A stretch of DNA of 64,000 nt from Blepharisma japonicum (GCA_949751835.1 CATKHK010000003.1:682001-746000); one strand, 5' to 3'. Shown: positions 24,634-36,814, counted from the first letter of the stretch. Program-made: numbers and translations. Notes: a model not told the origin generated them from the sequence alone.

Positions 24634-25761
24634 TTAAACTGTTAAAAATCCGAGCCTGTTAATGAGATGGGTAATTTTTTCTTCGAGCCATTCTTTATGT
24701 AATAGCTGCTGCACCAAATTTTGAGGAAGTGCAGAAAACCCAACTTTGCATCCTAGTAATGCCCCTGCAGCTGCTGCATTAGTATCGGCATCTCCTCCTT
24801 GAATAATTATATCTCTTATTGTTTCTTCATAATTATCTTGCCTTAAAGCATGAAAAGCACAACCCAAGCAAATATACGCATATCCCATGTCTTCTCCATC
24901 AATTGGTGCCAAAGTTTGAAGGTCAATATTCATATAGCTTCTTAGTGTTTCACTATTAAATCTTTCATCGATATTCCCTTTATGTGTATTATACTCAGCT
25001 ATTATTTCAGGCTTACAGCTAGAATTCACTTCACCATCTAAAGTATTTGCATAATTTTGCAAAAAATTTGAGGTAATTTCATATGAAGCTTCAATAATTG
25101 TGTTAATATCTCTCATGCCTTGCAGCATCAACGAAATTGCAACTGTCTGGGCTACACTTGCAGCAAGGCTCCTGTGGTCTGCATGAGTGCATTTCCCTAT
25201 ATCTTTTGTTTGCCTAATGACTTGTTCAGTGTCATTATAATTAATAATCCCTAATATGCATGACCTCATAAGAGCTCCATTAGCTGCTAAGTTACATTGT
25301 CCTCCAATTCATATATCAAGAGCAGCTACATGAGGGTTTGTAAGAAACTCTTTATGGCTAATAACTCTGCTTACTGTATATCCGCATCCTAAGCCGGATT
25401 TATCACCGAGTTCTCGGAAGCCTTTTTTCTTCCATTCTCTTAATTTTTTGGCGAAATCTTGAAGATCCCAACCTCTTGATTGAAGATATGAATTAAGGAT
25501 GACTATCATTTGGTCAGTGTCATCACTTCAGTCGCCTTCTGGGAATTTTCTGCGCTTTTCCCAACCTAACAGAGTAAGAGGACGGTTTCTTCAAATATCG
25601 GATGCTTCATCTGCTGATAAAAATTCTGTGCGAATACCAATTGCATCACCCAAAGCTTGCCCATAGATGCATCCGCGGATTTTATCTAAGAGTTCCTCTT
25701 TAGATAAAGGCTGAAGCTGAGATGAGTACTTTTGCAAAATTTCTGATAAGATTTGATCCAT
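24634..25761 (-). CDS. ADP-ribosylglycohydrolase (ARH/DraG family), copy 2
   Basis: 375 aa, the same length as copy 1 and similar over its whole length. It keeps GCIYGQALGDAIG, DWSDDTDQM and GGDADTNAAAAGALLG, so all metal ligands are intact and both copies should be active. TGA codons at several Trp positions (for example the Trp before SDDTDQM in copy 1 and the IWRNRP and IWIGGQ regions here) keep the frame. The start is MDQ at 25761 and the stop is TAA 24634-24636. Divergence is spread over the central loop (about residues 225-260), where substrate-facing loops of this family vary. Confidence 0.95.
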
Positions 25762-25935
25762 ATGCAAATGATTTATACTATAATTAGTATTAAAATATAA
25801 ATCATTTACGTCAAAGTTTAGAAAAGAATTTTTCAGAGTATGCTTTTTACGTATTAAAGAATTATCAATTTAATTATGCATTTTTTGCAAAATTATTATG
25901 ATATTAAATTTCCATTAGTTTTTATCATGCTTTAA

Positions 25936-26913
25936 TTAATGTGTATTATTAAAGTTATCAATATTGCTATCTTCCTTTAATGTAACTATTTCTTCATTGA
26001 TTTTCTTATATTTGTTTCTAAACTCCTTACAATTTTTGTACAATCTATTTTTCTCAACCCAAACCCTGAAAATTCTCAATGAAGGGCTAATTGCCCTCAC
26101 AAAATTCTTTATCCCTTTCTTAAAATATTCAAATGGCACCAAAATTAGCACAACAACCATTCATATTTTCTCAAAAATTACATCCAGTCCTTCACATAAA
26201 TACGAAAATAACACTCATAAGCATTCCAAAGTGAAAATAAATGGGGTAATGCATATATTTATCAACGTAAAACTCCTTAAAAAGCTAATAATCATACTGA
26301 TTACTGCATCATTTCTAATCCCTTTTATTAAAACCCCACAGATCTTTAACCCACATATAAAAAATGTTAAAAATGCAATAAAAGCAGGATAAGCCACTTT
26401 TGTCACAGAATAAGCCCATTCTCTAAATGCTGAACAATTATATATAAACGCTGGCATAAACGCAAATAAAAATTTTTCAGTGTGTTCCCCAAAGATAAAT
26501 CCTCGCTTTATCAGCTTTCTGCCATAATAATCTTGAAAAATGTCTTTTTGCAATTTTGCAAATGATACTACGTCATCAAAATGATACTGCTTAAACCCTA
26601 TTTTATTGACTTCTTTGTATTTTCGCCAATACTTTGGGAATATTTTGAACATAGAATAAAGCGCTATTATATAAGCGACTGAAAAGGAAAAATAGGAAAT
26701 TAGTAATTCAATTGGGATTCCAAAAATTAGCAGAAAAATTAAGAGCCAAAATTGAATTCATGTGGAGGTTTGGTCAGTTTTCTTGATCATGAAGCATATT
26801 TTTGAGGGCTCATCAAAGCTGATGGTAAATGAAATTGCGAGGATGTCTGATATAGCATATATATGGCCTTCTTTGTCAATAAGATACCCTTCAGATAAGG
26901 ATAGAGGATCCAT
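25936..26913 (-). CDS. Multi-pass membrane protein of unknown function
   Basis: 325 aa. The Met at 26913 is the first in the open frame. Residues about 5-45 are a folded, non-hydrophobic N-terminal part, followed by a strong helix (FWLLIFLLIFGIPIELLISY), a basic loop with aromatic residues, and two to three further helices (AFIAFLTFFICGLKICGVLI and neighbours). The C-terminal 50 residues are basic and coiled-coil-like. TGA codons are read as Trp. No family was recognised, and the layout does not match a known channel or transporter. Confidence 0.65.
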
Positions 26914-27040
26914 TAAGAGATATTTAATACGAAATTTCTTTAGATAATAAATTTAATATTAATAATTATTTAGTTTTTCATTAATTTTTATAATATTTAA
27001 TGATAATGTGGAAAAAATCTACTTTAACAATAAATTTTAT

Positions 27041-28723
27041 CTAAGGTTTGACAATTTTTCCTTCTCCACCTTGTGAATAAGTGCTAGTTTGGCCTTTCTC
27101 TTTTTCAATTCCTTTTTCACCTGGTATAGCAGATGATTTTTTTAATGCTGCATATTCCACCTCAGTCACTTCAGTCACAACTTTAACTGTCTCTTTTACT
27201 CCTTTTCCTTTGGGCTGGTCTTGGTATCCTTCCTTTGGACGCTGAGTTACATCTTCATATCTTTCTTGACTGCTTGGGATTTTTCCTTCCATATTTTCGA
27301 CTCCTTGTATTGGTTTTGACTTTGCCTCATACACTTGTTTTCCTTCAGTTCCTACCCCGCTATGATAAGATCCTTCAGTAAGAGGGATTGGCTGTTTTGA
27401 AATTTTTTCTGATTGAGCTGGAGGTATATCATACTGCCTTGTTTCCTTTGCTGGGTAATTAGTATGAGTTTCGGGATACTTGGTATAAGTTTCTTGCTGT
27501 TCTGGATATTTACTATGGGTTTCATGCTCAGGGTATTTAATATAAGCTTCTTGCTGCTCTGGATGCTTTATATGGGTTTTCTCAGGATGCTTAGTGTGAA
27601 CTTCTTGTTCCTCGGGGTGCTTAGTAAGGGTTTCTGAATGTTTGGTATGAGGCTCGCGCTCAGAACGCTGAATATAGGATGGGACAATTTCTGGAGTTTC
27701 TATTCCTACATATTTAGGAGATGATTCTTCGTGGACATTTCGAAATTCAGTTCCAAGATGTCCAGCTGGTTTTGAGCGCGGCGGAAATTCTTCAGGGTTA
27801 TCATATGCTGTGCGCCTGGGAGATGAGCCATGAAGCTTCTCATGTTTTTTGGATTGTTTGACAATGGGGGCTTTTGGTTCACCTAGTCTTTCCTCTTGCC
27901 CTTCTTCGTATTTTTTTGGTTCTTTGACTAAAGGGGCTTTTGGTTCACCTAGTCTTTCTTCTTCTCCTTCTAGATTATGCTTTTTTGATTTTTTAACTTT
28001 GGGAGCTTTTGGTTCTCCTAATCTTTCTTCTTGTTCTCCTTCTAGATTATGCTTTTTTGATTTTTTAACTTTGGGAGCTTTTGGTTCTCCTAATCTTTCT
28101 TCTTGTTCTTCAGGCCTGGACTTTCCAATACCAGTTCCCCCGATTGGAATCGCTCCAGCTTGCATTTCTTGCTGAGGTTTCTGATGCAATACTTCTTCAT
28201 GCTGCCCTTTTCCCAAGCTTTGAGGCTTATTTAAATCTTGTTGAGGGCTTTGACGCAAAATTTCTTCATGCTGGCCTTCTTTTCCTTTACTTTTTGGCTT
28301 ATTTAAGTATCCAAGACCTTCTCCAGTTCTTCCAGAGGACCCTATTCCTTGGTCCAAATCCATAATTAACCATACAGCCCCAGCTTTTTCATCTTTATAG
28401 AAAATATCCACCCACTCATCAAATATTTTATTAGAAAGAACTCTTGATAAAGGTACATTTGCGCTTCCGATTTCTTGATCCCCTGTAATTGTTCGTTTAT
28501 CCCATAAGCTGACTAGAATATTTTCTTCTTGAACATCTGGATCGAATTCAAATCTTTCATCCCAACGAGGGGTCATGCCACCTTTTTCACTCACGTGAGA
28601 AACTTTTTCCTGATTCCCAATTCTGATCACGCAATAAGGGTCCATTGTGGTCAGGCCTAAGTCTCGATCAAGTTTTGCGCCCAGGGGACGGATTCTTAGT
28701 GTTCCTTGATTATGTGATGCCAT
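27041..28723 (-). CDS. C2-domain protein with long repetitive disordered tail
   Basis: 560 aa without TGA codons. Residues about 8-120 form a C2 domain (LGLTTMDPYCVIRIG, GMTPRWDERFEF, ILVSLWDKRTITGDQEIGSA). Aspartates at the MDPY and DKR...GDQ loops could bind calcium and membranes, as in plant SRC2-like and ciliate C2 proteins. The rest is low complexity. Four copies of ERLGEPKAP with basic spacers occur around residues 205-300, two of them on an almost exact 72-bp DNA repeat. A run of Lys-(His/Tyr)-Pro-Glu repeats lies around residues 365-440, then a Gly/Lys-rich end. It ends at TAG 27041-27043. Probably a peripheral membrane or cortical scaffold. Confidence 0.85.
   Translation of the reverse strand: MASHNQGTLRIRPLGAKLDRDLGLTTMDPYCVIRIGNQEKVSHVSEKGGMTPRWDERFEFDPDVQEENILVSLWDKRTITGDQEIGSANVPLSRVLSNKIFDEWVDIFYKDEKAGAVWLIMDLDQGIGSSGRTGEGLGYLNKPKSKGKEGQHEEILRQSPQQDLNKPQSLGKGQHEEVLHQKPQQEMQAGAIPIGGTGIGKSRPEEQEERLGEPKAPKVKKSKKHNLEGEQEERLGEPKAPKVKKSKKHNLEGEEERLGEPKAPLVKEPKKYEEGQEERLGEPKAPIVKQSKKHEKLHGSSPRRTAYDNPEEFPPRSKPAGHLGTEFRNVHEESSPKYVGIETPEIVPSYIQRSEREPHTKHSETLTKHPEEQEVHTKHPEKTHIKHPEQQEAYIKYPEHETHSKYPEQQETYTKYPETHTNYPAKETRQYDIPPAQSEKISKQPIPLTEGSYHSGVGTEGKQVYEAKSKPIQGVENMEGKIPSSQERYEDVTQRPKEGYQDQPKGKGVKETVKVVTEVTEVEYAALKKSSAIPGEKGIEKEKGQTSTYSQGGEGKIVKP
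27965..28108. repeat. 72-bp tandem repeat inside the C2-domain gene
   Basis: Two nearly identical 72-bp units encode EQEERLGEPKAPKVKKSKKH plus a short linker (24 residues per unit). Two further diverged units flank them. Near identity at DNA level implies a recent unit duplication. Confidence 0.8.
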
Positions 28724-29152
28724 TTTTATTGTAGATTAAGGACCAACCATGATGAAAACTAGTCTGATGGTGATTTCTTATTTGTTAATTTCGAATTATT
28801 TGATTGAATTATTTTATAAAATAGTTTTGATGATAGGAAAAATTATTTTAATTGAATTAGCTTGCTAATTATAAGAAAACGAATTTAATTAAAAATATTC
28901 TCTTTCTACCCTTTATTTATATATCTCACAATAAATTAGGTTGCTTTGAGTTAATAAAAGATATTTTTTAAACTAACTATCAAGAAAATATATTAAATAA
29001 AGTTTTATAAACCTAATTATCATTTTTGGATCAATTTTCTTAAAACTTAAGCAAAATTATACAAATTGTATTTTTAATAATCCTGACAAAATCTGTCTTA
29101 AGTCATTTTCTTCCAGTTAACTACATTCTTTGCTCACCTAAAAAACTCATAA
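28724..29152. other. AT-rich divergent intergenic region
   Basis: It lies between two divergently transcribed genes and so should hold both promoters. No specific element was recognised. Confidence 0.45.
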
Positions 29153-30220
29153 ATGGCAAGCAAAGCAGGATTTGAAAATCAATCCTTACCCACATTTAGA
29201 ATCGACGATCCTCCAAAAAGACGCTACTCCTGCCCAAACGCTCCACAGAGAAATCGAGTTAATTCTTCATTCAGTTCTTTCGCAACCTCTTCAGATCTTC
29301 CTACTAAAGACGGCTGGTTAAAAAAAAGATCAAAAAATATATTCCACCGCTGACAATGGAGATATTTTGTCTTGCAGAACAAAAAATTGTCTTATTTTCG
29401 TAAGAAAACTGACATCCAGCCAGCATATGTAATTAACTTTGACTTAGTTACCGTTGATGTGCAAGTTATAAACCCAAACGATCCAAGCTCACTAATGATA
29501 GTGCCGCTCGGGTCTAAACGAATTTTAGAACTTAAAGCAAAAACTTCTCAAGAACTCGAAGACTGAGCTTTAGCCTTGCATTTTCATATAAATGCATCAG
29601 ATGGCAGGACTAAAGATTTAGTGGCACTTAACCAAAAAAAGGAATTTTGAAAATTTGATAGAATTTCAGATTATCAGTTTAGACAATCGGCTTCTACTGG
29701 CGATATTTTGCTTTTTAGAAGCAAAAATATAGCTGCCAAAATACAAAGAAGCTTAACTCGAAGCAAATTTGACCATGTCGCTATGCTTTTGTGCTACTCT
29801 TCAGGCAAGATTGGGCTACTAGAAGCTACCGGGCTGGACGGGGTTAATATAGTGTTTTGAGACGACTTTTTGATGTATAATTGGCAGTTATTGTATACAA
29901 GAATTGTATATAGAAAACTAAATATCGAAAGATCGCAAAAAGTGCTGGATATTTTGAGCGATTTTGTTGATAAAGTTAAAGGAAAAGAATACAAAATTAC
30001 AGCACAAAAATTATTCAGAAAACGAGAAAATTTGAAGCCGGGATATGAAAAAAATTTCTTTTGCTCTGAATTGATTGCATCTGCTTATAAGTCATTAGGA
30101 TTGCTCCCTGATCATGTGCCTTCATCTCATTATTGGCCTGGGCATTTTGCAAATGAAAATAAAATCGAACTAATCGGAGCGTCCCTGAGTCCTGAGCTGC
30201 TTATCGATATGGATTTATAA
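29153..30220 (+). CDS. PH domain fused to a permuted papain-like (YiiX/NlpC-P60 type) domain
   Basis: 355 aa in one frame with several TGA-coded Trp. A disordered N-terminus is followed at about 48-145 by a PH domain (DGWLKKRS, WRYFVLQNKKLSYFR, and the terminal Trp helix LEDWALALHFHI, with Trp from TGA). From about 170 comes a papain-like fold: TGDILLFRS, then FDHVAML (His208), LLEATG (Glu224) and FFCSELIAS (Cys304). His before Cys is the circularly permuted order of the YaeF/YiiX amidase group. All three expected catalytic residues are present. The PH domain would place a lipid- or peptide-amide hydrolase at phosphoinositide membranes. The substrate is unknown. Confidence 0.8.
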
Positions 30221-31285
30221 TAAATTTACTGCTATTATATTTTTAAATAATTAGTTATCAATGGAAATTGAAGAAAAATTAAAAATAATTCGAATTTATG
30301 TGAATAAAATTTGGGGATTTAATGCTATTTAATGCGGGTTATCTTTAAATAAGTTAAAATTAATTTATTGAATTTTGTAAACTTATAAAGCAGCTTTTGT
30401 GTGAATGTAAAGTGCCCTTTTTGCGAATAAAATGAGAGTCAGGAATTTTTGATTTGGGTGAGACCTGTTGAGCCATCTTCATCAGCAAGATAGGCTTATA
30501 GATTGATAGAAGCTCTTAGTTCGATATATGCAGAATAATACTTTACACAATGATTAACTATACAGAGAGAAGATTAGGAGTTTGCTACAATGAAAATAGA
30601 AGAGAGGTGTTCATTCCATAAATGAGTCCAGTTAACTGTTTATAAAGAATTTGATAATCCTGATACACCAAAAATTCCTTAAAAAATTAATCCCTTCATA
30701 AGATAATAAAAAGATATTTACTGCTCGCTATGGTGGGATTAATATCACTATAAATCTTAAGTCTATAGAGCTGCTCATTCTTTATCTGAATGAAGTATTT
30801 TCTTAGGACTCAAATTCAAGGATATTTTAGCTATTTAAATTATTAGGTATAAGAATATTAAATTCAATGTTTCTGAGTTAAATAGGTATAGTCATTAATT
30901 TTTCCTTTAGCAGATATGAGGAATAAAAGAAAATGAAGTCTAGAGATGAGTGAAACTTCTAGCATAATTTCTCTCATAAAATGTGAAAATTTAAATTTTG
31001 AAGCCATATTTACTAATACAAATAAGCTTCCAAAAAACTCTGTAAAATAAGAGCTGTGACTATTTTCATTGAAGCCTATCTCTTAGAAAATCTTTAACAT
31101 TATTCTTTTAAAGATAACATAATATCGCTTTACTGGTCAAATATTGAACTTGATTTTACTAATTCGATTTTACCATGATAATTATATTACACCATGTAGC
31201 CATCAGTTAATGCGCAAAACTTAACAATGGGCTAATAAATAATTTTAGAATTAAATTATACATTTCAAACACGCAAGCAAACTAA
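30221..31285. other. Intergenic region with a moderately GC-richer, stop-rich stretch at 30420-30860
   Basis: The stretch looks protein-like in short pieces but has TAA/TAG at about the density expected by chance, so it is at most a very decayed gene. No RNA gene or repeat was recognised. Confidence 0.3.
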
Positions 31286-31558
31286 CTAATTCCCATATAA
31301 GAAAGAATATGAAGCAGATAAAGAACTCCTTCCAGCTGACGATAAACTGGATCTGCTGCTTCGTGTAAATTTTTCTATCATTCTTTGCTTATACAAGGGG
31401 TTTGAATTAATATCAAGCAAAGGTGCATTTTTAGCTTTTTCTATCCACATTTTCTTTTTGATTTCTTGTCTTTCGTTGTCGCAAGGTGAAATTTGCATAT
31501 GCACATCCAAGACATAAGGCAAAATTTTTTCCTTTCCTTTGCAGCTGCATGAGCCCAT
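31286..31558 (-). CDS. Array family member 1 (90 aa)
   Basis: Starts MGSCSCKGKEK: Gly2 for myristoylation, Cys4 and Cys6 for palmitoylation, then basic residues. The core KAKNAPLLDINSNPLYKQR sits at about residues 43-61, after KKKMW. The tail is Ser-rich (SSRSSLSSAGRSSLSAS), a likely phosphorylation region. A Met nine residues upstream is in frame but would hide the acylation signal, so the MGSC start is preferred. It is the array end nearest the PH/YiiX gene. Confidence 0.85.
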   Translation of the reverse strand: MGSCSCKGKEKILPYVLDVHMQISPCDNERQEIKKKMWIEKAKNAPLLDINSNPLYKQRMIEKFTRSSRSSLSSAGRSSLSASYSFLYGN

Positions 31559-32369
31559 TTTTGATTTTATTTTTAATCCAATCAAAAAAGTATTAAGCGT
31601 AGCTTGCGTTTTAATTAATAAGAATGTTTTATTATTTTATCTAACTAATACTAAAATTGATAATTAATTACGCTTCTATCCTCTTTAAATTGCATATTCT
31701 CTACTTTTTAGATAATTTTCCTAAAAATTTACTTTCAAAAAATAAGCTTTGAAGAGAAAAAAGGCATGATTAAAACAGTTATATAAAATTCATGGCAAAA
31801 TAATGTGAAAATCTTATAAAATTTAATATAGTTCAAGCCAAGGTCGAAAATTCAAAATCAGCAGATAATACGTCGAGAACTGATAGAAAATCTGGAAAAT
31901 CTTGAAAAATAAATTTGATTATGTAGTATTTTTGACTCTGTATTTATAAAAATGTTTAAAAATAGATTTTTAGATTAATGTAGACTGGACTTCAATAAAT
32001 TATCAAACTCCATTTATTTCTATCCATATTCAATAATTTTCATTTCTTCAAATTATTATTTTAGAAGGATTCATAACAAAACTTAATCTATACTAAATTG
32101 ATTTGATAATTTAAAGCCTTTCAATTTTACAATCTTCTTTAATTGCTAATTTAAATATGATTAATTAACCTTAATGGTGTTTAATATGCGATCTAAATTT
32201 TTTTTCTTAATAATCTGATTGTAATACATGAATAATAATCTTAATTATCACATTAATCTTGCTTTTAAATTTTGTATAATTAATATTCATCATTCACTTT
32301 GGCTGAAGGTCTATTTGAAACTAAACTAGTCATTATAATATAAATATTTCCTATTTCATAATGGCCTTC

Positions 32370-32639
32370 TTAGAAGACACCTATTGAAGATGAAGTGCGA
32401 GCACATATTAGTTGCCGGTCCGAGCCAAAGTTTGCAATGTTATGCAGTTCTTGGTTTCTTAAAGCCCGCTTAGTGTATAACTCGCTAGAATTTATATTAA
32501 GACGAGGTGCTTTCTCAGCTTTTTTCTTTCATAATTTTCTTTTATTTTCTTTCAGACTGCTCTCAGGAGAGAGCAATCCTGTACTATATTTCATATTTGG
32601 AACAGCCTTAACTTTATTAGCACAAATGCAGGAACCCAT
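32370..32639 (-). CDS. Array family member 2 (89 aa)
   Basis: MGSCICAN start. A TGA-coded Trp at residue 37 lies in KRKLWKKK, just before the core KAEKAPRLNINSSELYTKR (residues 40-58). The tail is mixed polar with a second Cys. With TGA read as stop the gene would be cut before its core, so it is easy to miss in automated calls. It ends at TAA 32370-32372. Confidence 0.85.
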
Positions 32640-33559
32640 GATTTGATTTATAGCTCTTTTACTAATAAGTAATTCGAGTAAATGGATATGTTAAGCATTT
32701 TCTAGAAAAGAAAAAAAAGAATCTGAGGCCTTTATGAATGAGATATCAGAAAATTTATGAGGAAAGGTCAAGAAAAACCATAGCAGCCATCACATAGAGT
32801 ATATCGTGGATATTTTTTAATTTTTTAATTTTTTATTCAAGATAATAAGTTTTGCCTTTGAACATAAAATAATTTTATGTTAAGAAGTCTAGATTTGAGG
32901 AAAGAAGAACAATTAATTGAATAGATAGCGTGATTTCAATTTTAATCTTATCTTTTTAAAATGGTTACATGTTTGAAATAAATCCATTTATAAGGGTCAA
33001 TATTTTACAAAATAGATATGATCTAATAAATTGGAAATTTTTTAAAATTGATACAGGAAAAGATTAATAAACATATGTGAAAAAAATAAAGCTCAGATTG
33101 ATTTTTCAACAATTTTTGAATCTTTGTAAAAATTTTTATTATAAAATTTATTATTTTAGATTATATAATAAAAGCTTAAATAAAATATTGACTATAATAT
33201 TTATGCTTGAAGACAACACAAATAAACTTATCAAAATTTCCCTAGCTTATCTCTTCCGATCAATTATTAAGTATAACTTTCATCTTTTTAAAAAATTTAA
33301 TTTCTCCAACTTTAAATGCTACAGCAAGCTTTTTAATTTAAAATTATTCTTTTCCTTTCAATTTTTAAAGCTCAGCAAATAAAATCTCGAATATTAACAC
33401 GCAGAACTTAATGACAAAAAAAATTTGCCATTTCAAAGGAATTGGTTTTGTATATTTGAGGAGATTATTGGAAATAATTAAAATTTGGATTCAAACTAAA
33501 CTAGAGTAATTTAATTATGATAAAAACGGTCTTAAAAACATTTAAAACTTATCTTAATT

Positions 33560-33847
33560 TTAATATAAAATTTGTCTTAATCTTCCAGGAGTGCATTGCC
33601 CATAATTCAAAGGAGAATAGATTTCCGTCAAACTGCTTTGAGTCTGTGGCCTTTCCTGAATTCTCTGCTTTCTATTCAAAAATAAAGAATTTTCACCAAT
33701 TTTTAATATTGGTGCCTTTTCTGCTTTTGAATTCCAGAATCTAGAAACTTCTTTTATTTTTAGTTTCTCATAGTCAGAAAGACTTTTCTCTGTGTGATTC
33801 TCAATTATACATGTGTTTCTTCGGCTTGTGTTGATGCATGAACCCAT
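33560..33847 (-). CDS. Array family member 3 (95 aa)
   Basis: MGSCINTSRRNTC start. The core KAEKAPILKIGENSLFLNR has Phe for Tyr at the LY position. A Trp two residues before the core's Ser-Lys keeps the aromatic anchor. The tail is Gln/Ser-rich. It is one of the more diverged members. Confidence 0.82.
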   Translation of the reverse strand: MGSCINTSRRNTCIIENHTEKSLSDYEKLKIKEVSRFWNSKAEKAPILKIGENSLFLNRKQRIQERPQTQSSLTEIYSPLNYGQCTPGRLRQILY

Positions 33848-35198
33848 TTTATTACCACAATTTTTAGTAAACTTACATGAAATTCACTATTTCAGAATGT
33901 TTGGAAAGAAATGAAATTTTAAACTAAAAAGTTTTTTAATTAAAACTATTCGATTTTAAATAAATAATGACTTTTAAGCTAATTGAGTAGTGCTAGAACT
34001 TTTCGTTAATATATTTTATGCCGATGATGGCAATTGTTTAAATAAGAACTCCAATCAAGGCAAATAAGGTTATTTTTGTGTTAAGAAATTAATCTAACTT
34101 TGAAATTATAAGGAATCATCAAAATCAGGCCAAAATTTTTAAAATTGGTTAAATATGTAGTTTACTGAGCATTGGCTAGATTTCTCGAATGCACAATAAG
34201 GCTGAAAATTTAATAAAGAGATGCTAACCTGAATAAAAATAATAAGCTTTATCAAAAAATTGATGTAAAAATCGCTTATGTAAGCGTTACATAAATATTT
34301 ACTTTTGTGCTGTTTTGCCTTATTAGACTTCCATATTCAAAAGAAAACTGGACTAGCCCAACTTTAAAGTTAAAAAGAAATTAGTCAAAAAAGGATTTTA
34401 TATCACTTGCCACTTATATGAGCTTATAATTTTGGCTAAAACAAAAAAATTATCAATTAATTAGTCAACAAAAAAAAACTTTAAAACTACTCTTTATGAA
34501 ATATCGACTATAATTGTTTTAATATTTTGATGTTTTTGCTCACAGAATATGTTCAAAAATCACCATATAAGTAAGTTTTCCAATAGTAATTTGGCTTTAT
34601 TGGGATTTTTTAGAATTTTTATTAAATAATTTTGTTTACGTTTATTAGGAAAATTAAATAACTATTAATTTAATTCTACTAGTTATCGCATATTTAGCTT
34701 AATAAACTATTGCAATAGACCAAGATCTAATTACTTTATAATGAGTATAAACTATTTCTGCAGTGAATAATTATTTTTTTATAAATTCCATACTAAGTTT
34801 TGTGATATTTCTGATTTTAAAATCTTTATGGGTAACTATATGCAAAGAAGGAGACATATGCATATGTATTTTTTATAACAGTCAAAATTTTTCAGATAAA
34901 AGAAAATCCAAATATTTTTAAGAGAATAAAATAGCTATACAATGCTTTTAAGTCGAATAGCTTTGCATAACTTGGATTTCCATTCAGACATCTATAAAAT
35001 ATTTGCAATTCCTGTAAATTGAAAATTAGTTTTATTTAATTTTAAAAAAAAAGGTATTTTATTATGTTTTAAATTGCGATTTTTTGGAGCTTAACTATAT
35101 TTATATAAAATTTTACATCTAAACATATTAAATCTTTAATAGATAAGGATAAATATTTCCATTAATTTATAAATTTCAGGAATCTAAATTGATTTGGA
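33848..35198. other. Array spacer
   Basis: AT-rich; nothing recognisable. Confidence 0.4.
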
Positions 35199-35432
35199 CT
35201 ATGGGAGGGATCATTGTGCAGTACTCATTTTCAAGCTTCTATAACAGGATTGCCGTTTAATATATAGCGGATTCATTTCAATATTAAGCTGGGGAGCATT
35301 TTTTGCTTTAGCCAACCAAAAGAGTCTTCTCCGATCATTATTTTTTCATCAATATCCCGTAGCTAATTTATCATTTCTGCTTATAGGATATTGTGATAAT
35401 TTAACTTTTCTACATCCGAAACACAAACCCAT
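35199..35432 (-). CDS. Array family member 4 (77 aa)
   Basis: MGLCFGC start. The core KAKNAPQLNIEMNPLYIKR follows RRRLFWLA. Three TGA codons (two adjacent Trp near residue 28, one near the C-terminus) are needed for the frame, which ends at TAG 35199-35201. It is the same length as member 5 and close in sequence (LFWLAKA, NAPQLNIE, a Trp-Ser-Leu end), so these two arose by a later local duplication of a unit of about 1.6 kb. Confidence 0.82.
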
Positions 35433-36814
35433 AATTTTTAATTATTGATGAGATATAATAATAAATTTCTAGAAAATATGAACTATGCCATTACATAGGG
35501 CCGATAATATTTTACAAATGAAGCAGAAAATTTAAATTAATTAAGAGATGTTTTATCATGAGTAACCAAATTTCAAGTTACAAACCTAAAGATTGATTAT
35601 TATCATATTAAAATTGATTACGCTTAAATACAATATAAAGAGGGAGAATTATAAAAAAAATAAAACTTAAGAGAATAAAAATTTTGATTGATATTCTTCT
35701 GTGATTTTTTGCATTATATCTTAGAAAAACTGCACATTTTATTAGATAAATTTAAAAATATTCATCTAATATCTGGATTATAAGTAATCACTAATTCAAA
35801 ATATCATATATAGCGTTAAATATAACACAAAAAATATCTAAAAGTCATTAGGCTTAAAACCATTTAAGCAGAAACGCTAATAACTATAAATTTCGATATT
35901 ATCATTCAAGCCTTTCAGGGTGACTGGGCCTATAACTCAAATTTTTGGTTCAACCAAAAGCATAAATAAACGATTCAAAATTCTCATTCAATTTCTCCAA
36001 GCTCTCTATTCACTGTTTGTTATGATAAGGTTTTCAAAAGATATTAAAAACTCTTTAGTAATGTGGCTTCAAGGATCTATTTGATAATAAATTTTATTAC
36101 TGATTAAAGCATCATAAAGATCGTGAACATTACTTTGGTTTTGATAGTTCACCTTTTTTTAGAACTATTTAATATATTAAGAAATTTCTTCATTAGCTAG
36201 TGAAATGCATTTTGAGTTAATTTCTTTTTTCTTGAGAACTATTTGAAATGTTTTTAAAACTAGCATCAATGATCTTTTCATGAGCATTAAGAGAATAGAA
36301 TTTTATAATGATGGATCATGAAGAATCCATTCTGAAATAATAAATGAAATTAAAATAAAAACTTTAAGATTAATTTATTAGATAAATTTAATAATTCTAT
36401 TATATAAACTTCTCTTAAATGTATTTTATAATATTAATAATCATTGACACAGTGTCATGAAAGGAAATAACTTTTTTCGATATTTTTTAATAATCTAACT
36501 AATAATTTTTAGCTAATAAGAAAGATAGTAATACATTAATATTAATGTTTTAAATATATAAAGCAACTTGAGCTTAATTTTAAGGCGTAACTTCAGTAGC
36601 CTACCAAAATGTCTATAAAATATTCATAATTTCAATTCAAAATTTTCTTATATAGAATTTTAAGGAAAATATAATGCATTTAACTTTTAATGTTCTGAAA
36701 TTTGGCCTCTTCATCGAATTTTATAAATAGGTGCTAAGATTTTTAAACTCAAGGCAAGAGAAAAGGTAATTTATGATTTAATTTATTAAGTTAGAAATCC
36801 TAAATCTACTCCGA
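35433..36814. other. Array spacer
   Basis: AT-rich; nothing recognisable apart from weak similarity of the flanks of members 4 and 5. Confidence 0.4.

Noticed and set aside
25964-26392. Plus-strand 142-codon frame
   Set aside because: It is antisense to the membrane protein gene, whose minus-strand frame continues through TGA-coded Trp over 325 codons.
27413-28365. Plus-strand open frames across the C2-domain gene
   Set aside because: They are antisense to a gene with a clear C2 domain and repeats, and arise from its repetitive composition.
33077-33382. Plus-strand 101-codon frame, Lys/Phe/Ile/Leu-rich
   Set aside because: Typical of AT-rich spacer DNA; no motif, and opposite in strand to all array genes.
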